Origin: Clostridium sp. CF012 | GTDB taxonomy: Bacteria > Bacillota > Clostridia > Clostridiales > Clostridiaceae | Reading direction: 5' to 3' | DNA: 64,000 bases | NCBI RefSeq assembly: GCF_018861755.1 | Contig: NZ_JAHLEF010000019.1 | Location: 1-64,000 of the forward strand | Shown: positions 28,068-35,586 of the stretch, one piece after another | Position numbering within the stretch: the stretch's first letter is position 1 | Layout of the letters: every line of letters begins with the position of its first letter | Notes under the pieces: model-generated | The model's database searches: none | What the model was told of the DNA's origin: nothing | Seen by the model: only the letters and a program-made list of their open reading frames with translations | Made by a program: the position numbers and the translations under genes

Positions 28068-28457
28068 ATGTCAATTACTATTAAACGAAATACTGGATGG
28101 CAGGGCATAAGCTCAAAAATCCAAATAGAAGTAAACGGAGAAAAGACAGACAGTGTCATGGAAAATAATAGTGTAGACGTTGAACTTCCTGATGGTAAAG
28201 CTCACATAAAGGTCACACAATTTGGAATAAAGAGCAATGAAATAGCAGTTAAAGAAGGAGATATAATACGAATAACATCAACAAGATGGGTTCGCATGAG
28301 TTTTCCTTTAATTTTTATTATATCCTTGTTTACAATTTTCCTTCCTAATTTAACATATAGATTAACTATATTTTTGATTTTAGGAGCATTGATTGTTATT
28401 AGTATATTCTTGTTTAATGGATTTCATCTTAGCGTTTTTGACAGAGAAAATCGATAA
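28068..28457 (+). CDS. Small membrane protein with N-terminal beta-rich domain
   Basis: 129 residues from the ATG at 28068 (AAAGGAG 9 nt upstream; a longer reading from 28032 has no ribosome site). Residues 1-75 look like a beta-rich soluble domain (RNTGWQGISSKIQIEVNGEK). Two closely spaced hydrophobic segments (about 83-122) follow, then a short charged tail. I do not recognise a named family; an accessory membrane protein is all that can be said. Confidence 0.65.
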   Translation: MSITIKRNTGWQGISSKIQIEVNGEKTDSVMENNSVDVELPDGKAHIKVTQFGIKSNEIAVKEGDIIRITSTRWVRMSFPLIFIISLFTIFLPNLTYRLTIFLILGALIVISIFLFNGFHLSVFDRENR

Positions 28458-28806
28458 TGATATTTCCAAAAATTAACGAAAACAGAAATCTAATTAGTTC
28501 GTCTTCTTCATAAAGTTCGTCATAACAAATCAAATAAACTGGACAGGTTATGTCTAAAATGGCAAGTTAAGAGATGATTAGCTAAAAGTATTTAAGTTAT
28601 TATTATTTTTAGAATATGATATGCTGAAGCGTAGCTATGGAGAACCAAAATAAATAGGAGCGTTTGAAATAATAAAATTAAGCCAATGATATTAAAAGTG
28701 TCATTGGTTTATACTATAATTTTTTTGAGCTAAGAATGTGTATTAAGTAAAAGAAATGGCTGATGTTTATAATATAAAAAATATAACTGAAAAAGAGGTA
28801 TAAATT
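28458..28806. other. Spacer with degenerate repeat and terminator-like hairpin
   Basis: It contains an inverted CATAAC...GTTATG pair at about 28521-28552, the repeat-like TGGACAGGTTATG at 28540-28552, a GNAT-tail-like peptide relic (YDMLKRSYGEPK, about 28618-28656), and a hairpin CCAATGA/TCATTGG at 28683-28707 leading to a T-tract. No gene seen. Confidence 0.4.
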
Positions 28807-29217
28807 ATGATAAAACCAATTGTAAAAGATATATTGTTTTTAGGACAAAAATCAGAAGATGCAACTAAAAATGATATAGTAGTAATTGATGATTTAGTAG
28901 ATACATTAAGATCAAACTTAGAGTATTGTGTTGGAGTGGCTGGGAACATGATTGGAGTAAAAGAGCGTATATTGGTATTTACTGTAGGCAACCTTATTGT
29001 ACCTATGATAAATCCAGTTATATTAAAGAAAGAAAAGCTTTATGAAGCAGAAGAGAATTGTTTATCTTTAATTGGCTTTAGAAAAACAAAGAGATATGGA
29101 ATGATAGAGGTGGAGTATCTTGATAGAAATTTTAAGAAGCAAAAGCAAGTGTTTACTGGATTTACAGCACAAATAATTCAACATGAAATGGATCATTTTG
29201 AAGGTATAATAATCTAA
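28807..29217 (+). CDS. Peptide deformylase-like protein
   Basis: 136-residue member of the deformylase family. The C-terminal metal motif QHEMDHFEG is intact and ENCLS replaces the usual EGCLS. Motif 1 (GxGLAAPQ in housekeeping enzymes) reads GVAGNMIG, so it belongs to the short divergent deformylase-like group common as extra copies in Firmicutes. It may deformylate an unusual substrate or act in antibiotic tolerance; that is inference. Start ATG 28807 with AAGAGG upstream. It stands alone within the single-gene series. Confidence 0.8.
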   Translation: MIKPIVKDILFLGQKSEDATKNDIVVIDDLVDTLRSNLEYCVGVAGNMIGVKERILVFTVGNLIVPMINPVILKKEKLYEAEENCLSLIGFRKTKRYGMIEVEYLDRNFKKQKQVFTGFTAQIIQHEMDHFEGIII

Positions 29218-29538
29218 TTGAATAATTAAAACAGTACTTACCATAAGAAAAGGTTGTTGCTTAAATATAAAATATTTACGGCAAGGTGAAGCATATCATA
29301 AGTAAAAACACTATGTGTATTGAAGTTCCCATTATCTATACAATTGGACAAGTTATGGCTAATAATGGGCACTTGAAAAAGTGAGTATGAATGCTTGATT
29401 TAAGAGTTTCACAAATACCGTTAGTGAAAATAGCATATTAATTAAGTTTTGTTCCGCATTAATTTGTTAATTAATATACAATGGGAATGTATTACAATCA
29501 GATATTGTTTTGATTCAACTAAGAAAGGGGAGTAAAAA
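29218..29538. other. Spacer with repeat and palindrome
   Basis: Holds CCCATTAT (29328-29335) facing ATAATGGG (29362-29369) and between them TACAATTGGACAAGTTATGG. The same core recurs in degenerate form in neighbouring spacers. The frame through it reads YTIGQVMANNG, similar to the start of MerR regulators, so part may be a MerR relic. No gene seen. Confidence 0.4.
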
Positions 29539-30195
29539 ATGCCTTTTGCAATGACACATTTATGTATTTCATATAACATATTACTTAATACGCCACAAAT
29601 AAAGAAACCTTGTGACTTTATGCTTGGAGCACTTGCACCTGATTCAGTTCATCTTAGGGATAACTACAATAGTGATATGAAAAAGAAAAGTCATTTATGC
29701 GTTGGGGAGGAAAAATGGGGTAGAGCAACAAATAATGAAGAATGGCAAAAAAGTGTACTTACTTTTTTACAGGATAATAAACATATAGAGAACGTGGATT
29801 TTATATACGGATATTGTTCCCATATACTTGCAGATATACAGAACAATATAAAAATTTGGACACCATTTCTTTTGGAAAATATCGAACAATTTAAAAAAGC
29901 GATGGGGAGTAAATATCATGAAGAATCTTATGCCATAGATTATGAACTATACTTATCAAGCCCTCATCAAAAGGAGATATGGGAAATTCTTGAGGACTCA
30001 ATTGGATATGATATTCCAGGCATTGTATCAGTAGATGAAATTAATAAAATGAAACACGACATTTTATATGGTCAATATTTAGACAGAGAATCTATAGATG
30101 TATCTTTGAATAAATATGTTGCGCTTTCCCATATACAAGAATTTATTTCTGAGGAATCTCATTATATTAAAAATCTTTTGTATAAAAAACATTAA
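29539..30195 (+). CDS. Zinc-dependent phospholipase C-like protein
   Basis: 218-residue all-helical protein with MTHLCISYNIL at the start, FMLGALAPDSVH near residue 35, and FIYGYCSHILAD near residue 95. This His/Asp pattern belongs to the zinc-dependent phospholipase C / S1-P1-like family of Firmicutes. No signal peptide, so probably cytosolic. AAAGGGGAG precedes the ATG. Substrate unknown. Confidence 0.65.
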   Translation: MPFAMTHLCISYNILLNTPQIKKPCDFMLGALAPDSVHLRDNYNSDMKKKSHLCVGEEKWGRATNNEEWQKSVLTFLQDNKHIENVDFIYGYCSHILADIQNNIKIWTPFLLENIEQFKKAMGSKYHEESYAIDYELYLSSPHQKEIWEILEDSIGYDIPGIVSVDEINKMKHDILYGQYLDRESIDVSLNKYVALSHIQEFISEESHYIKNLLYKKH

Positions 30196-30536
30196 CTGTA
30201 TGGTCTATTAATAAGTTAAGATTCTTTTTATATGATTCACTAAATAGCAAGCCAGACGTTATAATTTTTAATAATTGTAATACTCATTAGGCTAATAATG
30301 GGAATCTGAAAAAATGTGAAACACTTTATAGGTGTATTGGATATGAGCGATATCTGAAGTCATTTTTCAGTTAAAGAGTTATGTCAAACTTGTAATCTAG
30401 AACGAACCTACGCTTGAAGATATACCAATACCTATAAAAAGTATTTTAGTAATGTAAAGAGAACAGTTAAAAAAATTGAGAACATAAAGAAAAAGCTTAT
30501 GCTTGATGAAAAAAGAAATTATTGGAGGGAAGTTAC
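30196..30536. other. Spacer with repeat copy
   Basis: Contains GGCTAATAATGGGAA followed by TGAAAAAATG at about 30290-30316, matching the 29.36-kb spacer repeat. Further on (about 30400-30530) a disrupted Lys-rich reading could be a regulator relic. No intact gene seen. Confidence 0.35.
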
Positions 30537-30943
30537 ATGAAATTTAAAGTATTAGGTTCTGGAGGATGTACGTCAATACCTAGAGCAACATGTAGTTGTT
30601 TGTATTTGAGCAAAAGGATAAAAAAGTTATTTATGCACCATGTAATGTAAAACCTTTTCCAGATGAAGATTTATTTAATAATGCTAATTTATTGATAATT
30701 GGAAATACAATAACTTCAGAAGTAGCAAAAGATAATTTTATTATTGATAACTATAATGAAATGAGAAAACATTTGTTTGTTATGAATGAAATTGTTGAAC
30801 TAAAAAAACAGTATAATGTCAATAAGGTTATTATCACTCATTTAGACGAGGACTGGGGATTATCATATGATGATTATTTGAAAAAAGCAAAGAATTATGA
30901 CAATATAGAATTTGCGTATGATGGATTGAATATAGAAATATGA
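30537..30943 (+). pseudogene. MBL-fold metallo-hydrolase, internally deleted and frameshifted
   Basis: A good ribosome site (GGAGGG) and ATG at 30537 start MKFKVLGSGGCTSIPRATCSC, a typical beginning of clostridial MBL-fold proteins, but the frame stops after 37 codons. From about 30596 another frame continues the family C-terminal half (KKVIYAPCNVKPFPDED ... EDWGLSYDDYL). The central metal-binding HxHxDH region is absent, so more than 100 codons appear deleted. The 115-codon open frame alone is not a functional enzyme. Confidence 0.7.
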
Positions 30944-31181
30944 TAAGGTAAAAAAGAAATGCTTATAAAAACTTCTATTTAAGGAATCTTTGACACTTGA
31001 GATTAATTTGCTGAATAGTAGCCCACCTCAGAAATTTAATGCGTCTCAGTAATTTATGACGAAATACATTTAACAAGTTATATAAAAACTAATAAGGGGG
31101 CTTTATGCACTAAGTAAAGTAAGTAAGAAGGTAAAATTCAGTATAATATTAAATGTTTATTAATATGGAGGAGGGGTTCTT

Positions 31182-31388
31182 TTGGAAAGAAGATTAAGCC
31201 TTTTATTTGGTATAATTGGAGGGTTATTTCTTACGTTATTAAATAATCTATCTATAGGTCTTGGGAGTTTTAGAGGATATGTTACCGATTCTTTGTTTAC
31301 TATATTAGCACTTATAGGTGTTATATGTATTATTTATTTTAGTTTTCTATTAATTATTGATACTTTAAAGACAATTCATAAAAAGTAA
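31182..31388 (+). CDS. Small two-helix membrane protein
   Basis: 68 residues from a TTG start with a strong GGAGGAGG site 7 nt upstream. Two hydrophobic segments (about 5-23 and 36-60) with a short loop and a basic C-terminus (TIHKK). No named family recognised. It lies in the single-gene series, with spacers of about 240 and 100 bp. Confidence 0.6.
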   Translation: MERRLSLLFGIIGGLFLTLLNNLSIGLGSFRGYVTDSLFTILALIGVICIIYFSFLLIIDTLKTIHKK

Positions 31389-31488
31389 AAACATTTCAAA
31401 AATTATGTCGCATGTTTCGTATTTTACGTCACAACTGTATTTAAGTGAGAACTGAAGATAATTAATATTATGTGTAGGAGGTTATAGA

Positions 31489-31935
31489 ATGAGTTGTAAA
31501 ATGTGTGAAAAGCAAAAAAGTATTAAGGATGACCCATATTTTATTATGGAACTTGAAACAGGATATGTAATTTTAGGATGGTTTCAGAGGTTCAAGGGCT
31601 ATACCGTTTTCAATTGTAAAGAGCATGGTCCTGAATTACACAACTTAGAACATTCTTTTAAAATTAAACATCTTGAAGAAATGTCTATAGTAGCGGAGGC
31701 TATTTCTAATATATTTAAGCCTGATAAGATGAACTATGAACTACTTGGAAATGGATGTCCTCATATTCATTGGCATTTATATCCGAGAGTAAAAGGTGAT
31801 ACTCCTATAATTAGTTCGGTGTATCAATTGTCAAATGAGGAATTGTTTGATGAATCTACAAGACCGAATGAGGAGCAGAGAAAAGAATTGATAGAAAAGA
31901 TTAAAAATGAAATTGTGCGTCTACGTTCAAAATAA
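31489..31935 (+). CDS. HIT-family nucleotide hydrolase
   Basis: 148-residue HIT protein. The catalytic triad His-x-His-x-His lies in CPHIHWHLYPR. The N-terminal MSCKMCEKQK may bind a metal. HIT enzymes hydrolyse phosphoramidates or dinucleoside polyphosphates (AppppA); the particular substrate is unknown. AGGAGG precedes the ATG. It is the last gene before the palindromes and IS element. Confidence 0.85.
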   Translation: MSCKMCEKQKSIKDDPYFIMELETGYVILGWFQRFKGYTVFNCKEHGPELHNLEHSFKIKHLEEMSIVAEAISNIFKPDKMNYELLGNGCPHIHWHLYPRVKGDTPIISSVYQLSNEELFDESTRPNEEQRKELIEKIKNEIVRLRSK

Positions 31936-32044
31936 GCATTAAGCGAAGTAATTGTGCGATACGCAACATTCTTAACGGACGATACAAAGAACTGTTAGAA
32001 TTACTAAAGTAATGGAGTAATTCTGAGTTTTTTATATATTCTTC

Positions 32045-32079
32045 AACTTCCCATTATTCTTAGCGAATTATACGAAGTT
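32045..32079. repeat. Lox-like imperfect palindrome
   Basis: AACTTC (32045-32050), CC, ATTATTC (32053-32059), 5-nt centre TTAGC, GAATTAT (32065-32071), AC, GAAGTT (32074-32079). Arms about 15 nt with a short asymmetric centre are the layout of a simple tyrosine-recombinase site. The right arm TATACGAAGTTA equals 12 of 13 bases of a loxP arm. Function unproven. Confidence 0.5.
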
Positions 32080-32149
32080 AGGCGCGAAAAAAACTCAAAC
32101 CCTAGGTAAGAGTCTGAGTGTTAAAAAAATTAATAATTACGCCTAACTT
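32075..32149. repeat. 75-bp element bounded by perfect 10-bp inverted repeats
   Basis: AAGTTAGGCG (32075-32084) and CGCCTAACTT (32140-32149) enclose 55 bp with a smaller nested repeat (ACTCA/TGAGT). It overlaps the lox-like palindrome and lies next to the IS element. It could be a recombination site, a small repetitive element or a structured RNA end. Confidence 0.55.
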
Positions 32150-32341
32150 TGGATAATTAAAATAGAACGAAACCGCGGTGCTATAATTAGAATCTATGGG
32201 GATTCAATAACCCACTTTTCCCGCATTTAATTTATGTGTTGAAGGAATATTTAAATTCGTAGTGATAAACATACAAAAATAATATTAGTTATAGAAATAT
32301 GGACATAGTTTCCCCCTCCCCGTTAGTAGACGATTTTAATA

Positions 32342-33502
32342 TTATGCAGTTTGTATAGTTGTAGGAGGAGATCTGGGAAATAATGTACACCGACTAAGTT
32401 TATCTGAACCACAGTGTGGACACTTGGATAAATCTCTTCCTGTGATATTTTTGATTAATTGGAGTGTTGACATTTTTTCTTTAAGTAAAATAGGTGTATT
32501 AGTAAGGTGTTTGCAAAGTTTAAGTTTGGTAGTTTTGTTTCGATTTCCTAACAAACCATAGTGCCTAATTTTCATAAATCCACTTGGTAGTATATGAATC
32601 AGAAATCTACGAATAAACTCATCAGAAGAAATGGTCATTAGTTTACACTTGCTACTTTCTTTGTAATCACGCCATCTGAATGTAACATTATCATTTTCAA
32701 TATTAATGATACGATTATTAGATATAGCAACTTTATGAGTATATCTACCTAAATATTCAACCACACATGCAGCTTTTTTAAAAGGTGGTTTGCAATAAAC
32801 GACCCACTCTTTTGAATATATAGAGGAAAGTAAATTTTCAAATTCATTATCATTGTAAAGATATTGCTGACTACCATAAAAATTAAGCTTATTTTTATTG
32901 TATAGTTGTTTGAGGTAATATAGAAATTTGCCTCTGAATTTGCGAGAAAGCACTTTAACTGGGATGAAAAACTTTTTTCTACTACTTACCCATTTTCCTA
33001 TTGAAGATAATCCTCCACCGGGTACAATACAATGAATATGAGGATGGTGCATAAGATTTTGTCCCCACGTATGTAAAATAGAGGTAAATCCCAGTGTTGC
33101 ACCTAGATATTTTTTGTCAGATGCTAATTCTGTAAGAGTTTCAGCGACAGCTTTAAATAAAAGAGTATATAGCTCCTTTTGATTTTGGTATGCTATTAAA
33201 TTTATGGTGTCTGGAATTGTAAATACAACATGAAAGTATCCAACGTTAAGTAAATTGCTTTTCTGAGAGTCAACCCAACGTTCTTTAGCAAGATTTTGAC
33301 ATTTAGGACAGTGTCTATTGCGACAAGAGTTGTAAGAAATTTGAGTACTGCCACAGCTTTCACATTTGTCTATATGACCGCCTAATTGGGAAGTTCTACA
33401 TTTTTCAATTGCAGACATAGCTTTTAGTTGAGCAAGTGTAAGCTTATGTTTTTCACGATATTCTGTACCATATTGTTGAAAAATATTTTGAACTTCAATC
33501 AT
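32342..33502 (-). CDS. IS91-family HUH transposase
   Basis: 386-residue transposase, full length. The N-terminal zinc-binding region has CESC and CRNRHCPKCQ. The HUH motif is HPHIHCIVPGGG, followed by the catalytic-tyrosine region GRYTHKVAISNNRI. It initiates rolling-circle-like transposition from one end. A second Cys pair near the C-terminus (CPHCGSDKL) is also typical. The start overlaps the recombinase gene by 8 bp, so both are cotranslated. No disruption seen, so the element may be active. Confidence 0.92.
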   Translation of the reverse strand: MIEVQNIFQQYGTEYREKHKLTLAQLKAMSAIEKCRTSQLGGHIDKCESCGSTQISYNSCRNRHCPKCQNLAKERWVDSQKSNLLNVGYFHVVFTIPDTINLIAYQNQKELYTLLFKAVAETLTELASDKKYLGATLGFTSILHTWGQNLMHHPHIHCIVPGGGLSSIGKWVSSRKKFFIPVKVLSRKFRGKFLYYLKQLYNKNKLNFYGSQQYLYNDNEFENLLSSIYSKEWVVYCKPPFKKAACVVEYLGRYTHKVAISNNRIINIENDNVTFRWRDYKESSKCKLMTISSDEFIRRFLIHILPSGFMKIRHYGLLGNRNKTTKLKLCKHLTNTPILLKEKMSTLQLIKNITGRDLSKCPHCGSDKLSRCTLFPRSPPTTIQTA

Positions 33503-34370
33503 TATTCTTATGCATTTTTTTTATTGATTTTTTCAACATGTCGAGAGGACTTTTTATATTTAAGGATTCAATGTTTATCATATGTAAATAAAAACAGGTT
33601 GAACTGATATCTGAATGACCAAGAAGCTGTTTAATATGAAATATGCTTGTTCCAGATTCAAGTAGGTGAGTGGCAAAGCTATGGCGAACACAATGTACAG
33701 TAACTGTTTTAGTAATGTTTGCTTTCTTTATGTATTTGTGAAACATATTTTGTACTGATCTGGGGTGAATATGGGTGCCGGTATTATTTCTGCTGTAAAA
33801 AAGCCATTCTTTAGGGTGGTATTCTTTCCAGTAATCTCTGAGTATTTCTAGATTATCTTGTGAAAGTAATGCATATCTATCTTTGGAACCTTTACCATTG
33901 CGGATAAATAGTTGCATTTTTTTACTATCAATATCTGAAACTTTTAGACAGGCGACTTCACTAAGCCTTAACCCTGCACCGTAAAGAGTCATTAAGATGG
34001 ATTTATCTCTTAAATTATCACAGGCATTGAAGAGGTTTTGTATTTCATCTTTAGTAAGAATATTTGGGAACTTACGATTTCTGCGGTGGCGAGGTATTTG
34101 TTTACAATTTAAATTAGTATCCAAAGTTACACCATACAAAAAACGAAGTCCACTATTATAGGAATTAACACTTCCAGAGGTAAGTTTTTTTTCTGTTGTG
34201 AGATAGTGAAGAAATTCTCTAATATCTTTTTCATAAAGTTCAGTTGCGGGTTTATCAAAGTGGTTTTGAAAGATTTTGCATTTGGTATAGTACTCATCTT
34301 GAGTATGTTTGCTTAAACCTCTGAGTTCTACATCAAACTTTAATTTTTCTAAAACTTGTTCTTTTGTCAT
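33495..34370 (-). CDS. Tyrosine recombinase (XerD-like) of the IS91 element
   Basis: About 291 residues. A SAM-like core-binding domain is followed by the catalytic domain with Arg in GAGLRLSEV, Lys in NGKGSKDR, His-x-x-Arg in HCVRHSFATHL, LGHSD and the nucleophile Tyr in CFYLHM. The extra segment of integron integrases between the second and third catalytic boxes is missing, so it is not an IntI. ATG 34370 is chosen because AAAGGAGT lies 11 nt upstream. IS91 relatives with an upstream recombinase gene are known. Its DNA site is not established. Confidence 0.88.
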   Translation of the reverse strand: MTKEQVLEKLKFDVELRGLSKHTQDEYYTKCKIFQNHFDKPATELYEKDIREFLHYLTTEKKLTSGSVNSYNSGLRFLYGVTLDTNLNCKQIPRHRRNRKFPNILTKDEIQNLFNACDNLRDKSILMTLYGAGLRLSEVACLKVSDIDSKKMQLFIRNGKGSKDRYALLSQDNLEILRDYWKEYHPKEWLFYSRNNTGTHIHPRSVQNMFHKYIKKANITKTVTVHCVRHSFATHLLESGTSIFHIKQLLGHSDISSTCFYLHMINIESLNIKSPLDMLKKSIKKMHKNND

Positions 34371-34379
34371 AAATAAAAC

Positions 34380-34418
34380 AACTCCTTTAAAGTTGAATTT
34401 TTCCAATCTAAAGGAGTT
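34380..34418 (-). promoter_or_regulatory. Hairpin that can hide the recombinase ribosome site
   Basis: TAAAGGAGTT (the ribosome site, minus strand, in 34389-34380) is perfectly complementary over 10 bp to AACTCCTTTA upstream at 34418-34409 with a 19-nt loop. Folding would block translation of the recombinase. Confidence 0.6.
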
Positions 34419-34509
34419 ATATACAATAAACAAAGATATACTTATATTATCAGTTTTATTTGATTTTATTTTGGGTTACCACCGCGCTAGCGGTTTAGTG
34501 CTATTCTTA

Positions 34510-34602
34510 AACTGGGCATCCGAGAAAATTAGAGATAAGCAGTTAAACAATGAGTTAAGTTTAAAATATAGTATGATGAAGCGTACTATAGTAATAGGAT
34601 GA
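34510..34602 (+). pseudogene. Possible GNAT C-terminal relic
   Basis: An open reading gives IRDKQLNNELSLKYSMMKRT before a stop. The RDK...YSMxKR pattern resembles the C-terminal strand of RimJ-type acetyltransferases, interrupted on its 5' side by the IS element. Weak evidence. Confidence 0.25.
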
Positions 34603-34682
34603 GTAATATTTTAGAGGTGTATGTAATTTATTTCAAGGACAGCATTGTTTAAAGAATTTATAATAAATAAGGGGCAATGTAA

Positions 34683-35477
34683 GTGTATACAATTGGACAA
34701 GTAGCTAAGTTTTTAGGGGTATCTAGGGATACATTAAAGTTTTATGAGGAAAAAGGATTAGTAAATCCCAAACAAGATGATGAAAATGGTTATAGAAAAT
34801 ATAATCATTTTGATATATATGCCATTATAACAATAAATTTTTATAGAGAAATTGATATTGAGATTAAGAAAATTCAAGAGATAAGAAAAAGTAAGAGTGT
34901 AGAGGATATAGAGTTAGTATTAGAGGGAAAAGAACAAAAGTTACTAGAGGAAATAGAATATAAAAAACTTCTTTTGAAGCATATTAAATTAGTTAAAGAG
35001 GATTGTAAGAAAATCAAACAACACTTGGGAGAATATACCATTAAAGATATGAAGCCCTTAGAGGTGAAAGGTGAAATAACAGACGTTACTGCTTATGACG
35101 AATATAAAATTCTACAAAAGAATACAGACAATTTAAAGCAAGCAGTTACATTAACTAGTTTAAGGCGTGTAGTAAGTTTTGATGGTGCGGGTATAACCGG
35201 AGATAAATTTATAGTTGTAAGAAAAGTAGATGATTTTGATAAAGATATAGAAGGTGAAGTTCTTACTCATCCTAAGTGTATTTACACTATCATTGAAGAT
35301 GGTAGATGGTTAACTGGTGGAGAAAATATTGATTATAAAGTAGAAGATAGCTTAAGAAAAATAGCAATAGAAAATGGATATGAGCCTTTGGGATTAGTAT
35401 ATATTAATATATTACTTACAACTTATGAAGAAGGACTTGAACGTATATTTTTAGAAATTTATGCTCCTATAAAATAG
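34683..35477 (+). CDS. MerR-family regulator with GyrI-like effector domain
   Basis: 264 residues from GTG with AAGGGG about 9 nt upstream. The N-terminal MerR winged helix (YTIGQVAKFLGVSRDTLKFYEE) is followed by a long coiled-coil dimerisation helix (about 70-120) and a C-terminal ligand-binding domain (about 130-262) of the BmrR/GyrI type. It probably senses a hydrophobic or toxic compound. A candidate target is the palindrome at 35527-35560 before the CPBP gene. Confidence 0.85.
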   Translation: MYTIGQVAKFLGVSRDTLKFYEEKGLVNPKQDDENGYRKYNHFDIYAIITINFYREIDIEIKKIQEIRKSKSVEDIELVLEGKEQKLLEEIEYKKLLLKHIKLVKEDCKKIKQHLGEYTIKDMKPLEVKGEITDVTAYDEYKILQKNTDNLKQAVTLTSLRRVVSFDGAGITGDKFIVVRKVDDFDKDIEGEVLTHPKCIYTIIEDGRWLTGGENIDYKVEDSLRKIAIENGYEPLGLVYINILLTTYEEGLERIFLEIYAPIK

Positions 35478-35526
35478 TACGAAAATGTATTGACCTGTGG
35501 CTTACCCATAGGTTTAAACTGAAGAT

Positions 35527-35560
35527 ACTAGTAAATGTAATTTGTATTATATTTACTAGT
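35527..35560 (+). promoter_or_regulatory. Operator-like palindrome before the CPBP gene
   Basis: A perfect 10-bp inverted repeat (ACTAGTAAAT at 35527-35536, ATTTACTAGT at 35551-35560) with a 14-nt AT-rich spacer lies 27 nt before the CPBP start. It could be a MerR binding site or a small hairpin. Confidence 0.5.
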
Positions 35561-35586
35561 ATATTTAGTTTTAAGGGGTGTTTATT

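Larger units (their letters stand above)
31936..32171. other. Spacer holding lox-like and long palindromes
   Basis: No coding potential seen. It contains two adjoining palindromes (listed separately) and the repeat-like TTCCCATTAT at about 32048-32057 shared with the 29.33-kb spacer. It separates the HIT gene from the IS91-type element. Confidence 0.5.
32172..34494 (-). mobile_element. IS91-family element with accessory tyrosine recombinase
   Basis: Two overlapping minus-strand genes: a HUH-type IS91 transposase and a site-specific recombinase. Proposed ends are estimates: ACCGCGGT at 32172-32179 on the transposase-distal side and the hairpin ACCGC-GCTA-GCGGT at 34481-34494. Both ends are followed by GTGCTAT. 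IS91 elements have no terminal inverted repeats and do not duplicate their target, so exact borders need an empty site. Confidence 0.6.

Noticed and set aside
32075-32149. Integron attC site
   Set aside because: GTTAGGC fits the integron core consensus, but the arms are in the reverse order (GTTRRRY first, RYYYAAC last) and the nearby recombinase lacks the integron-integrase insert.
33495-34370. Integron integrase IntI
   Set aside because: The IntI-specific extra segment before the last catalytic box is absent, and the gene overlaps an IS91 transposase gene as in known IS91 relatives.
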